Origin: JBDFMH01 sp047238125
GTDB taxonomy: Bacteria; Pseudomonadota; Alphaproteobacteria; Sphingomonadales; Sphingomonadaceae
Length of the DNA stretch: 64,000 nucleotides
Assembly (NCBI RefSeq): GCF_047238125.1
Contig: NZ_JBDFMH010000004.1
Span: 5,583 to 69,582, forward strand
Direction of reading: 5' to 3'
Shown: positions 41,196-48,952 of the stretch, piece by piece
How positions within the stretch are numbered: position 1 is the stretch's first letter
Layout: every line of letters begins with the position of its first letter
Made by a program: the position numbers and the translations under genes
The notes under the pieces: generated by a model
The model's input: the letters and a program-made list of their open reading frames with translations, nothing else
Database searches by the model: none
What the model was told of the DNA's origin: nothing

Positions 41196-42760
41196 TGCCG
41201 GTCATCGGCAACAGGCGTCCGCCCATCAACTGGGTTTTCGCGATCATCGTCGCGTTCATCGCCGCCTATGCGACCGCCCGCTGGCTCGAAGGCATCTTCG
41301 GGGTCGGGCAGATTTCCGGCACGGTGTCGTTCTTCGTCCTGGTCGGCCTGATCGGCGCGACCTGGTGGATCAATCGCCGTGCGTCCTCCGGCCGGAACGA
41401 GCTGCTGGGGTCCGCCCGGTTCGGCGATCGCGCCGACGTGCGGAAGCTGGAAACGAACGGGGATCTTCTGATCGGCCGTTCGGCGAGGTCGGGGAAGCTG
41501 CTGCATTACGACGGCGCGGCGCATCTGCTGACGATGGCACCCACCCGATCGGGCAAGGGGGTGGGCACGATCATTCCCAACCTGCTGCTGCTCGACCGCT
41601 CGGTGATCTGCGTCGATCCCAAGGGCGAGAACGCCCGCGTCACCGCCCGCGCGCGTGCCGCCAAGGGCAAGGTCTGGTGCCTCGACCCGTTCAGCGTGTC
41701 GGGTCAGCCCCCTGCCCGCTACAATCCGCTCGACCGGCTCGATCCCGCCAGTCTCGATCTCGCGGAAGATGCCAACACCCTCGCCGACGCGCTGGTCCAC
41801 GACGCGCCAGGACAATCCGGCGAAGCGCACTGGAACGAGGAAGCCAAGGCGCTGATCGCCGGGCTGATCCTGCACACCGTCGTCCACGAACCCGCCGATC
41901 GCCGCGTGCTGGCGACGGTGCGAGACAAGCTGACGCTCGCCCCTGCCGCCTTCGCCGCGCTGCTGGCCGACATGCAGGACAGCGCCGGTGCCGGTGGCCT
42001 GATTGCCCGCGCCGCCAACCGCCAGCTCGGCAAGTCCGACCGCGAAGCCGCCGGCGTGCTGTCCTCGGCCCAGCGCCACACCCACTTTCTCGATAGCCCG
42101 CGCATCGTCGCCAGCACCGCCGCGTCCGATTTCACCTTCGCGGGATTGAAGGACACGACCGCCACCGTGTTCCTGTGCCTGCCGCCCGACCGGCTCGATA
42201 CCTATGCGCGCTGGCTGCGCCTTCTCGTATCGCAGGCCGTCACCGACATGGCGCGCTCGCCGTCAAAGCCCGCGCGCCCGGTCCTGTTCCTGCTCGACGA
42301 GTTCGCCGCGCTCGGCCGGCTTGAACCGGTCGAGCGCGCGATGGGGCTGATGGCGGGCTACGGCCTCCAGCTCTGGCCGATCCTCCAGGACATGCACCAG
42401 CTCAAGGCGATCTATGGCGAGCGCGCCGGCACCTTCATGTCCAACGCGGGCGTCATCCAGGCGTTCGGGGTCAACGATCATGCAACCGCCGACATGCTCT
42501 CGCGCACGATCGGCGATACGACGATCGAATATGATACCGTCAGCACGTCGCGGGGTATCGGCTGGGGCGACAATCGCGCCCGTCCATCGGAAAGCGTCAG
42601 CGCGCACGTCTCGGCCCGGCGGCTCGCGACGCCCGACGAAATCATGCGGATGCGGCCCGACCAGGTTCTCCTACTGCGCCAGGGCGAACACCCGCTCGCG
42701 ATCGAGAAAATCCGCTACTACGACCAGCGCGAGTTCGCCGGCCTGTTCGATCCCGCCTGA
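41195..42760 (+). CDS. traG: Coupling protein TraG (VirD4-like)
   Basis: 521-residue T4CP. Two N-terminal helices (INWVFAIIVAFIAAYATARW, VSFFVLVGLIGATWWIN), GSARFGDRADV, Walker A APTRSGKGVGTIIPNLL at about 116, CVDPKGEN, Walker B LFLLDEFAALGRLE and QDMHQLKAIYGE near the end. Brings the relaxosome to a type IV secretion channel; no trb/virB genes lie in this window. Overlaps the preceding stop. Confidence 0.95.
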   Translation: MPVIGNRRPPINWVFAIIVAFIAAYATARWLEGIFGVGQISGTVSFFVLVGLIGATWWINRRASSGRNELLGSARFGDRADVRKLETNGDLLIGRSARSGKLLHYDGAAHLLTMAPTRSGKGVGTIIPNLLLLDRSVICVDPKGENARVTARARAAKGKVWCLDPFSVSGQPPARYNPLDRLDPASLDLAEDANTLADALVHDAPGQSGEAHWNEEAKALIAGLILHTVVHEPADRRVLATVRDKLTLAPAAFAALLADMQDSAGAGGLIARAANRQLGKSDREAAGVLSSAQRHTHFLDSPRIVASTAASDFTFAGLKDTTATVFLCLPPDRLDTYARWLRLLVSQAVTDMARSPSKPARPVLFLLDEFAALGRLEPVERAMGLMAGYGLQLWPILQDMHQLKAIYGERAGTFMSNAGVIQAFGVNDHATADMLSRTIGDTTIEYDTVSTSRGIGWGDNRARPSESVSAHVSARRLATPDEIMRMRPDQVLLLRQGEHPLAIEKIRYYDQREFAGLFDPA

Positions 42761-42762
42761 AC

Positions 42763-42780
42763 GGTCGGCGAAAGCACGAA
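42763..42780 (-). repeat. Iteron-like site after traG
   Basis: GGTCGGCGAAAGCACGAA; its complement TTCGTGCTTTCGCCGACC differs from the RepA-region iterons (TTCGTGCTTTCGGCAACC) at two positions. Three bases after the traG stop, about 6 kb from repA. Confidence 0.6.
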
Positions 42781-42836
42781 GGCACACACCCGCTTAGGTC
42801 GCTCCCCTCTGGATCTGCTGCGGGCGCAATCACCAA

Positions 42837-42854
42837 AGTCGCGCTTTCGGCGAC
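42837..42854 (+). repeat. Second, weaker iteron-like site
   Basis: GTCGCGCTTTCGGCGACC, 15 of 18 matches to the iteron consensus, opposite in direction to the one at 42763. The rest of 42761-43077 (317 bases) shows no gene. Confidence 0.45.
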
Positions 42855-43077
42855 CAAAGATGGCCCGCCGTAGCAGCAGCCACGGCGGGGTCGATGTCGC
42901 GAATTGACGATTTACGAGACCCGATGACTATACTCGAACAGGTCAATCGGCGCGAGGGCTGGCTGACCGGACTCAAGGGTTGTCAGGGCTGACCCTCAAT
43001 ACTCATCTGCTTCAACCGCTTGCGCTTTCTGGAGCGAAAAAACGGCCGCTCTCTACGTTTCGCTCGTCGCAGTTTGC

Positions 43078-43404
43078 TTACGGTGCGAACCTGGTGTGCC
43101 CGCGCTTGACCAAATACTGCCGGAGCAGGCGTTCGGTAATGACGGTAAGGGGTTCCCCGCCCTCCTCCACGCTGAGCTGACGAAGCGTGCGGTGCATGTC
43201 CTCGGGAATATAAATCAGCACCGGCTTCTTGCCCGGATGGCTGCTACGCCGCGCCGGTGCCGCCGTACCAGCCGTTCGTGGCGACCGGCGCGCCACTGCC
43301 GCTGGCTGCGGCTCCGTTACCGGCTCGGCGACGGGAGCTGGTGCGGGCTCCTGATCGGGCTCGTCGTCGAAGATGCTCGCGAGCGCAGAAGGCTTCTTAG
43401 CCAT
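43078..43404 (-). CDS. Ribbon-helix-helix partition/centromere-binding protein
   Basis: 108 residues: a flexible Pro/Ala-rich N-terminal half and a C-terminal ribbon-helix-helix domain (KKPVLIYIPEDMHRTLRQLS, then PLTVITERLLRQYL). Directly follows parA (ATGG start on the TAA region, one-base overlap). In type Ib partition modules the small RHH protein binds the centromere and represses the operon. The two phased octamer arrays beside it are the likely targets. Confidence 0.82.
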   Translation of the reverse strand: MAKKPSALASIFDDEPDQEPAPAPVAEPVTEPQPAAVARRSPRTAGTAAPARRSSHPGKKPVLIYIPEDMHRTLRQLSVEEGGEPLTVITERLLRQYLVKRGHTRFAP

Positions 43405-44057
43405 TAAGCCATCTCGCTTACTATCTTAGTCGTAAAGCCGCTTAGTCGCTTAGCTTCATCATAAGCAGAGCGCAGCTCGCCGGCCGCTTTGCCGTTCGGC
43501 TCCGTCTCGGTCGCAGTCCGCCCAAGTGGAGTTGCCTTGTAGAAGTCTTTGCGGAAGTGAAGGCGGCTATCGAACAGCGTCACGCCCTTCGCTGCGAAGC
43601 CGGCATAGGCCTCCTGCCCCTCCCCGCCCTGGTGTGGAACCTGGGTCAGAATGACTGCAAAAGGCGTGCCGGCCTGCTGCACCTGCTTGACGGTTTGCAG
43701 CACCGAATGAACGTCCAATCCTCGTGGTGCCACTGGGATGATAACGAAGTCTGCCTGCTCGGCTGCAAGCATGGCAATGTCTTTGGAGTTCGCGGGCGTG
43801 TCGATGATGATGAGATCAATCTTGCCGCTGCCGCGCCCGCGCGACACGTGGAGCGGCAAGCCGGCGACACTGCTGTCCTTGACCACCACATCGTCTTTGT
43901 CGCGGCGCTCCGACCAGTAGAGCGCCGATCCCTGCCGATCGTCAGCATCAAGGATGACGACAGACGCCCCCTCCCGGGCGGCCTCTACGGCAAATCCAGT
44001 CGAGAGGGTCGTTTTGGACTGCCCGCCCTTCTGCGCGATGACGGCCCATACCTGCAT
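43404..44057 (-). CDS. parA: ParA partition ATPase
   Basis: 217 residues, short ParA/MinD type without an N-terminal DNA-binding domain (type Ib). Deviant Walker A KGGQSKTT at residues 10-17 (VIAQKGGQSKTTLSTGFAVE), VVILDADDRQGS, switch II DLIIIDTPAN, and FVIIPVAPRGLDVHSV. Segregates the plasmid together with the RHH protein. The 5' side carries an operator-like array. Confidence 0.93.
   Translation of the reverse strand: MQVWAVIAQKGGQSKTTLSTGFAVEAAREGASVVILDADDRQGSALYWSERRDKDDVVVKDSSVAGLPLHVSRGRGSGKIDLIIIDTPANSKDIAMLAAEQADFVIIPVAPRGLDVHSVLQTVKQVQQAGTPFAVILTQVPHQGGEGQEAYAGFAAKGVTLFDSRLHFRKDFYKATPLGRTATETEPNGKAAGELRSAYDEAKRLSGFTTKIVSEMA
43416..43452. repeat. Octamer-phased array between parA and the RHH gene
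   Basis: Five units spaced exactly eight bases apart: GCTTA at 43416, TCTTA at 43424, GTAAA at 43432, GCTTA at 43440 and GCTTA at 43448. They lie in the last codons of parA. The third unit is the odd GTAAA form, exactly as in the upstream array. Confidence 0.65.
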
Positions 44058-44071
44058 GATTGCACTCCCAC

Positions 44072-44131
44072 TAAGCGGCTAAGCGATATATGGAGCTTAT
44101 GGGCTTAGCCGTAAAGTGTATTAGTCGCTTA
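44072..44131. promoter_or_regulatory. Octamer-phased operator/centromere array upstream of parA
   Basis: TAAGC at 44072 and 44080, then GCTTA at 44095, 44103, GTAAA at 44111, TATTA at 44119 and GCTTA at 44127: eight-base phasing in two opposing sets, 15 bases upstream of parA. Short direct repeats with fixed phase are how RHH proteins such as omega and ParG bind. Likely autoregulatory operator and perhaps parS. Confidence 0.7.
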
Positions 44132-44261
44132 GTCGGGATGGACCTGAGCCTCGACGTAATCTGGTTGCGCAGCCATGCAGGGGGAAAGGGAGAGGCAGAG
44201 TGCGGGGGCAGAAATCGTCGGGCAGCGTCGAGTGACTGCGCCTCCTAATTGTCTCTCAGCC

Positions 44262-45284
44262 TCAGGCCCAAATCGCTTCCACATTCCAACCTGGCAGAAA
44301 CCCACCCTGAGCAGGGGTTGCGAACGGCATGGCCGGGAATGCCTGCCAGTGCGCCTTCATCCGTCCCGGCCAGGACGAACCAGGATTGATCCGGCGCACG
44401 AAGTAGCTCGCCACGGCCGCGGCACCATAGACACGCGTCCCGCGATGAAGATCGCCCCCGAGGTGGACGAGCTGTGGTGCCTCGAACGGCTTGGGCACTA
44501 GCGGCTGATTGATGATGCCCGCGTTCCACAGCCGGGCATGATGCGCGCTGATGTTGCGCACGAATGCGAGGGTCTTGATCCAGCTCACCAGCGTGTTGGG
44601 GAGAAGCCCGTAACGCTTAGCAATGGCGGCACGATCATTGGGGTGCGCCATCTCGAGCAGCCACGACAGGGTGCCGAACTCCCACGTCTCGACCGCCATC
44701 CAGATTGGCACGGGCGGGCTGTAAGTGGCGAAGAACTCCTTAAGCCAATCCTCCTTGGACCGGGCAATCGCGCCATCGGCCTTGGCCAGCCAATCGGCGT
44801 GGCGGGTGCCGCCACTCCGCTGCACTTCGTTAGCGCGCCGGGCATCAAGAAAGGCCGGCGAGCGGTGGGCAAAGGGATCGCGCTTGCCGAGCGCGTGCGC
44901 GAGATCGACGCGCAGCGCGACCTCGACTCGCTCAATGGCGTCGAGGAAGAGGAGGCGGAGCTGCTTGTCGAAGAGGTAGAGATCGACGGCGTGACGGAAC
45001 TCGGCGCCTGGCCGGAACTGCTCGCTACGAATGGTCCGTGCCGGGTTCGCGGGATCGGAAACGAGCTGTTGGAACGGCTGCCAATAGGGGGTCAGGCGCC
45101 CATAGCCGATGCGCTGAAGATGGAGGGTGGCCCTCGCTTGGTCGGTTACGTCCAGACCGCGCCCAATGAGGAGAGCGAGCTGATCGGCGAAGCTGAGATG
45201 GGGCTTGGTATAGGGCGGAAGCATCCGGCCCGAATATGAAGAAGGCCGCCCCTTGATGCCAGCGGCAACAGCGGGGACGGCCAT
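44262..45284 (-). CDS. Abi_2-family (AbiD/AbiF-like) abortive-infection protein
   Basis: About 340 residues. Family opening YTKPHLSFADQLALLIGRGL, IGYGRLTPYWQPF, VDLYLFDKQLRLLFLDAIER and VEVALRVDLAH, then the HEPN-type RNase motif R-x4-6-H in FVRNISAHHARLWNAG. Predicted toxin-like RNase acting in phage defence. Start uncertain: 45284 (MAVPAVAAGIKGRPSS) is taken; ATG 45224 (MLPPYTKPHL) is just before the conserved part, and an open frame to 45455 has no support. Upstream of it is ardC. Confidence 0.82.
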   Translation of the reverse strand: MAVPAVAAGIKGRPSSYSGRMLPPYTKPHLSFADQLALLIGRGLDVTDQARATLHLQRIGYGRLTPYWQPFQQLVSDPANPARTIRSEQFRPGAEFRHAVDLYLFDKQLRLLFLDAIERVEVALRVDLAHALGKRDPFAHRSPAFLDARRANEVQRSGGTRHADWLAKADGAIARSKEDWLKEFFATYSPPVPIWMAVETWEFGTLSWLLEMAHPNDRAAIAKRYGLLPNTLVSWIKTLAFVRNISAHHARLWNAGIINQPLVPKPFEAPQLVHLGGDLHRGTRVYGAAAVASYFVRRINPGSSWPGRMKAHWQAFPAMPFATPAQGGFLPGWNVEAIWA

Positions 45285-45445
45285 GTTGCGACCGATATAT
45301 GCGCGTGCGCATGAGGATTCAACTAACAGTTGAAAGCGGGTCAACCGCCGCTTGATTCCAGGCCGCGATCCGACCCCGATCGGATCACCGGCGCCAAGGG
45401 CACCGGCGCTGATCACGCCAGGAAGCGGCGCGGCCTGGCCGCCAC

Positions 45446-46375
45446 CTACGGACACCCTATGCGATTCCCCGGCCCCCTTCGAGAGCCGGGAAGGTGATAG
45501 GCTTCTAGGCGGCTTCCTCCAAGGGAGTCGCCCTCTCCGCGCCCATCCGGCTCAACAGCCAATCGGCCGCGGCCTGTGCCTGGGCTGCGGCGGTAAAGAT
45601 GCAGCGCTTGCAGCCAGCTAGCCAGATAGGCCGCATGGTCCTCGCGGTTGTGGAGCTTGATGCCGATCGCGCCGCTGACGAATGCCGCGCCCAGCTCGGC
45701 CACCAGTTCCTCACGGGCATAGTCCTCGCGCTTGGTGGAGATGAGGGTGGGGCGGGCAAGCCGGTCAACATGACCCGTCGCATGACAAAGCTCGTGGGCG
45801 AGGGTCGAATAATAGTCGTCACTGGCGTGGAAGTCGGCAAAGGCCGGCATGACGACATGATCACTGCTCGGTTGATAGTAAGGCTGTGAACCGTGGTGCC
45901 GAACGGTGACGGGCACACGGGCGAACAGCGCGTCCAACTCGGCGTCGCGCTCGTCGGCGTTGGTGGCGGTGATGATCGGGGGAGGGGCGGGGCATTTGGC
46001 CTCGATGCCCTCGATCTGCTCGGCGTTAAACACGGTGTAGCGCTTGAGGAACGCGACCTGACGCTTGGCCTCGTCGCCTCCCTGATCGCTCCTGTCGTCC
46101 ACCTCGATCTTGTTGGCATAGACCACGGTGGAGCCCTTCTCGCCCTTGCGGACACAGCCGCCGAGTGCGAGCGCTTGCTTGAAGGTCAGCCAATGGGGGG
46201 AGGCATAGCCCTTCGCCATGGAAGCAACCCAGAGGGCCAGCACGTTGATCCCCCGATAGGGATCGCCGGTTGAGCGAAGCGGAATGTTGGGTGCGGTGCT
46301 GCCGTTCCACGATTTCGACCAAGGCCGGGTGCCTGCCTCGATCATGACGATCATCTGGTCGGTGATCCGTCCCAT
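45446..46375 (-). CDS. ArdC-like antirestriction protein, C-terminus frameshifted
   Basis: N-terminal ssDNA-binding ArdC domain (MGRITDQMIVMIEAGTRPWS, GINVLALWVASMAKGYASPHWLTFKQALALGG) and metalloprotease-like domain with STLAHELCHATGHVDRL (HExxH at about residues 195-205). The open frame runs to 45446 but turns non-homologous after SWLQALH near 45600. The family ending IFTAAAQAQAAADWLLSRM follows in another frame and stops at 45505. A deletion of about ten bases there is likely; the body of the protein is intact. ATG 46375 follows leader copy B. Confidence 0.85.
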   Translation of the reverse strand: MGRITDQMIVMIEAGTRPWSKSWNGSTAPNIPLRSTGDPYRGINVLALWVASMAKGYASPHWLTFKQALALGGCVRKGEKGSTVVYANKIEVDDRSDQGGDEAKRQVAFLKRYTVFNAEQIEGIEAKCPAPPPIITATNADERDAELDALFARVPVTVRHHGSQPYYQPSSDHVVMPAFADFHASDDYYSTLAHELCHATGHVDRLARPTLISTKREDYAREELVAELGAAFVSGAIGIKLHNREDHAAYLASWLQALHLYRRSPGTGRGRLAVEPDGRGEGDSLGGSRLEAYHLPGSRRGPGNRIGCP

Positions 46376-46540
46376 CGCTTTTCCCTTCCTTCTGAGGCTG
46401 AAAGCCGGTTGCTGCTGCAACCGGGTCTGCCTCTCCGGCGAGGAGCGGGATGGGGAGGGAGGAGCCAAATCGATGGCCCGGAGCGGGCCGGCCGCGCTTG
46501 GCGGACCACACGGGGCTGTCGATTTGGCTTCGGGATCCAA
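46376..46540 (-). promoter_or_regulatory. Structured 5' leader element, copy B (upstream of ardC)
   Basis: Similar to 13504-13700 in blocks 46396-46478 and 46492-46534. On the minus strand: AGCCAAATCGA pairs with TCGATTTGGCT (outer stem, 11 bp), short inner hairpin, CTCCTCCCTCCCC tract, hairpin CCGGTTGC-AGCA-GCAACCGG, then GGAAGGGAAAAGCG before the ardC ATG. Open frames through it are fortuitous. Confidence 0.6.
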
Positions 46541-46552
46541 ACACCGCTAAGT

Positions 46553-46584
46553 GGCTTAGTTGCTTATTGCCTTAGTCGCTTAGT
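46553..46584. repeat. Third octamer-phased array
   Basis: Tandem units GGCTTAGT, TGCTTATT, GCCTTAGT, CGCTTAGT at 46553, 46561, 46569 and 46577. Same GCTTA core and eight-base phase as the two arrays at parA, upstream of leader copy B. It could be a further RHH-binding site controlling ardC or part of the centromere. Confidence 0.65.
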
Positions 46585-46662
46585 GCGCTCTTACCGACGA
46601 GAAATCTGAATCACCAAGAGTTTTCCCTTTCGTCCCCTCTGATCGTGACTCATAGATTTGTC

Positions 46663-47115
46663 ATGCCGATCGCGCGCGAACATCGCTGGCTGTATCCGAT
46701 CGATTGGCGCGAGTTGTCCGCCTACATCCGCTTTGGCCGGGCGAAGGGTCGCTGCGAGCGTTGCCATCGCCCGCACGGTCGCGACGTGTTGCATCTAGGA
46801 AATGGGATCTGGTGGGATGAGGATGCGACGCGCTGGCGCGACGGGCAGGGCAGGAGAGTCCGCTCGCTACCGGACCCGGACGAACTGACGCGCATACAGC
46901 CTGGGTTCGATGGCATTGCTGCGCCTGCACAAATGCGGGTCACTCGCGTCGTGCTCGCCAGCGCGCACCTGAACCATGACCCCGGCGACAACCGGCCGCG
47001 TAATCTCGCAGCGCTTTGCCAACGCTGCCATATGCGCCATGATGCTGACGAACATCGTCGCCGGCGCTGGCGCAACGCCTTCCTGCTCCGCGCGGCAGGC
47101 GACCTTTTCACTTAG
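46663..47115 (+). CDS. HNH-endonuclease-like zinc protein
   Basis: 150 residues. CERCHRPH at about 33-40, then a variable middle, then VVLASAHLNHDPGDNRPRNL and ALCQRCHMRHDADEHRRRR. The H-N-H pattern (HLNH...N...LCxxCH) with two CxxC pairs is that of HNH nucleases. ATG 46663 (MPIAREHRWLYPIDW) preferred over a GTG at 46645. Divergent from ardC. Confidence 0.65.
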   Translation: MPIAREHRWLYPIDWRELSAYIRFGRAKGRCERCHRPHGRDVLHLGNGIWWDEDATRWRDGQGRRVRSLPDPDELTRIQPGFDGIAAPAQMRVTRVVLASAHLNHDPGDNRPRNLAALCQRCHMRHDADEHRRRRWRNAFLLRAAGDLFT

Positions 47116-47214
47116 CTGAAGATCTAAGCGCGGCCGAATGGCGCGCGAGCCACTGGGGCAGATAGAGACTGTCCGCGCCTGATGACTTACAAAAGCAGGA
47201 CCCCGAACAAACCA

Positions 47215-47238
47215 AAGGCCGCCTTTACGGGCGGCCTT
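47215..47238. terminator. Hairpin AAGGCCGCC/GGCGGCCTT
   Basis: Nine-base stem with loop TTTACG (47215-47223 and 47230-47238). On the minus strand it is followed by TTGGTTTG, so it may end leftward transcripts; it also lies about 100 bases past the HNH-like gene. Confidence 0.5.
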
Positions 47239-47559
47239 AGTGCTTAGTTCCCCTTGGGGAAACGGACACCTTTGCAGGGCCGCAGGTCGCTAAACCTTAT
47301 CAGATGATGTGAAGGATACAATGCACGTGTTCCCGCAATCAAGGTCTCGAGAAGCGGTTTAGCGGTCGACCAGCTCGCTACGGCCGCGGTGAGAAAGGGG
47401 ATTGGAAGACGCTCAATTATGGGAGCTGCCGGCTCCGATCGTGGGCCCTGGCTCCGCAGACTGGCGTTAAAGTCGCGTTGAAGGACCAAAAACGGCTGCA
47501 GCAAGCACGAAGGCGGCAATTTGAGCGCGACGATAAACGCTTGCCCCCCTCGGGAGCAT

Positions 47560-47578
47560 CGCGACGCTCCGCGTCGCG
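47560..47578. other. Short GC hairpin
   Basis: CGCGACGC (47560-47567), TCC, GCGTCGCG (47571-47578): perfect 8-bp stem with a 3-base loop. About 70 bases past the 3' end of the HTH replication gene, a possible terminator. Confidence 0.4.
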
Positions 47579-47648
47579 TCCGACGGTTCGGCTTGGCGTT
47601 GTCGGTGAGGGTTTGGTTATGTCCGATGGGTTGGGGTGGTCCTCGCCG

Positions 47649-48485
47649 TTAGGCGTTAGATTGTTGGCCGACTAGGCCAACTCCATGTGTGCTTTGAACA
47701 TATGAATCTAGGAGCGGTTGACCATTTTTTTGAGACTCTTGTTTCTCGATCGCGACCGCAAGGCTGTCCAGCACGCGGCGCAAGCCATCGTCCTCAATTT
47801 CCTCGGCCACGACCTGGCGGGGCGTGCGCCATAGGCGCATGGTCTCAATGGCCTCGATGCGGTCGATCTCGCGCTGCACCACGTCATCGGGGAGCGGAAC
47901 CGGTCGGAGGAAGCGCGGGAGGAACTGTGCGAGGCGATTGGGAAAACTCATTCGATAGACGTTGGACGTCTGTGCGTTGCGAGCCTTCGGGCGATCAGCC
48001 GGTGGGTCGATCGGCACGCATCGCCGCTGCTTATCGAGCAAGCCCATTTTGGCGAGAATCGACAGGCCGCGTCCCACGCTCGCGCGGGACAAGCCTGTCG
48101 CGGCCTCGATCCACTCCCACGTTGGGAAGACCTTACCAGCGCAGGTCCGGGCCAATGTGGTAAGCTGCTCGAAGACGCGGACCGCCGCAGGCGTTATTAG
48201 GGTGACGAGACGTTCGTCCTCCGTGAGCTGACGTCCCTCGGCGCGGGCGAGGCGGCGTATCGCGTTCTTGCGCTTCAGCAGCTCCACGGCCTTCTTGTAG
48301 AGCCGATCGGTCTCGCCCTTGGCGTAGCTGTAGAAGAAGTCGTCCTCAAACGTGCCGGCCTTCCGGCTGTTCGGGTGGACATGCGCGCGCGTGGAATTTG
48401 GTGCGCCCGATCGCGATGTTGACCGCGCCCGCTCGATGCGGTCGAGCGCCATGAAGCTCGCCTTGGCGAGTGTAATAGCTCCCAT
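47649..48485 (-). CDS. Helix-turn-helix plasmid replication-associated protein
   Basis: 278 residues from ATG 48485 (MGAITLAKASFMALDRIERA). Central winged helix: LARTCAGKVFPTWEWIEAAT then GLSRASVGRGLSILAKMGLL. The C-terminal part is helical and charged. Such proteins lie beside repA on sphingomonad plasmids (recollection) and may regulate or assist replication. Same strand as repA, separated from it by the iteron block. A longer frame to 48557 lacks a ribosome site. Confidence 0.75.
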   Translation of the reverse strand: MGAITLAKASFMALDRIERARSTSRSGAPNSTRAHVHPNSRKAGTFEDDFFYSYAKGETDRLYKKAVELLKRKNAIRRLARAEGRQLTEDERLVTLITPAAVRVFEQLTTLARTCAGKVFPTWEWIEAATGLSRASVGRGLSILAKMGLLDKQRRCVPIDPPADRPKARNAQTSNVYRMSFPNRLAQFLPRFLRPVPLPDDVVQREIDRIEAIETMRLWRTPRQVVAEEIEDDGLRRVLDSLAVAIEKQESQKNGQPLLDSYVQSTHGVGLVGQQSNA

Positions 48486-48758
48486 CGTCCGTTCCCTTCG
48501 TGGGGCCGGGACCAGGCAAAACTCTAGCGTGGCGCGAAGCGCGCTCCCTTGAACCAAGGCTCAGGAACGAGTATGAGAGGGGTGTCTTATGTCCCGATCG
48601 ATGCCGCCAAGCATCGCTCATCACATTCCAGGGTGCCCGGCCTTCGTGCCGGGCATTCGTTTATGTGGTCACGGCCGCTCCCTGACTGGCCGATCGCAAC
48701 ATGCTCCCGGCTCATCATTAGTTTTGCCGAATTAAATCCCGCGACGAAACAGTTGAAG

Positions 48759-48882
48759 TTCGTGCTTTTGGCGACCAATCGTGGAAAAGTTCGTGCTTTC
48801 GATAACCTTGGAGCGTCGCGTTCGTGCTTTCGGCAACCGAGATTCGTGCTTTTGACGACCGAAGTTCGTGCTTTCAATAACC
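48759..48882 (+). repeat. Iteron block downstream of repA (five copies)
   Basis: Eighteen-base units with consensus TTCGTGCTTTCGGCAACC begin at 48759, 48790, 48821, 48843 and 48865. Spacing is 31, 31, 22 and 22 bases, roughly whole helical turns. All point the same way. Preceded by an AT-richer stretch (about 48715-48745). Likely the RepA-binding part of oriV. Confidence 0.85.
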
Positions 48883-48952
48883 GACAATTGGCTCTCAAGC
48901 GATCGGGGCGAATCGACCGTGCATCGATTCGCGGAAAGTAGGAGAATGATCG

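Larger units (their letters stand above)
47116..47648. other. Gene-free region next to replication genes
   Basis: 533 bases with hairpins but no convincing gene. A 91-codon minus frame (47244-47519) has no ribosome site or family likeness. Contains the hairpins listed at 47215 and 47560. Downstream of the HTH replication gene, so part of a replication region is possible. Confidence 0.5.

Noticed and set aside
40924..42096. 390-codon plus-strand frame
   Set aside because: Off-frame shadow of the small gene at 40911 and of traG; Arg/Pro-rich low-quality sequence.
46376..46540. N-terminal extension of ArdC through the leader
   Set aside because: The extra 55 codons correspond to the conserved non-coding element also found before a different gene; a good ribosome site precedes the ATG at 46375.
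47235..47247. Fourth octamer array (CCTTAGTGCTTAG)
   Set aside because: Only two units and the spacing is seven bases, unlike the eight-base phase of the other arrays.
47244..47519. 91-codon minus-strand gene
   Set aside because: No ribosome site, no family likeness, and it overlaps a region rich in hairpins.
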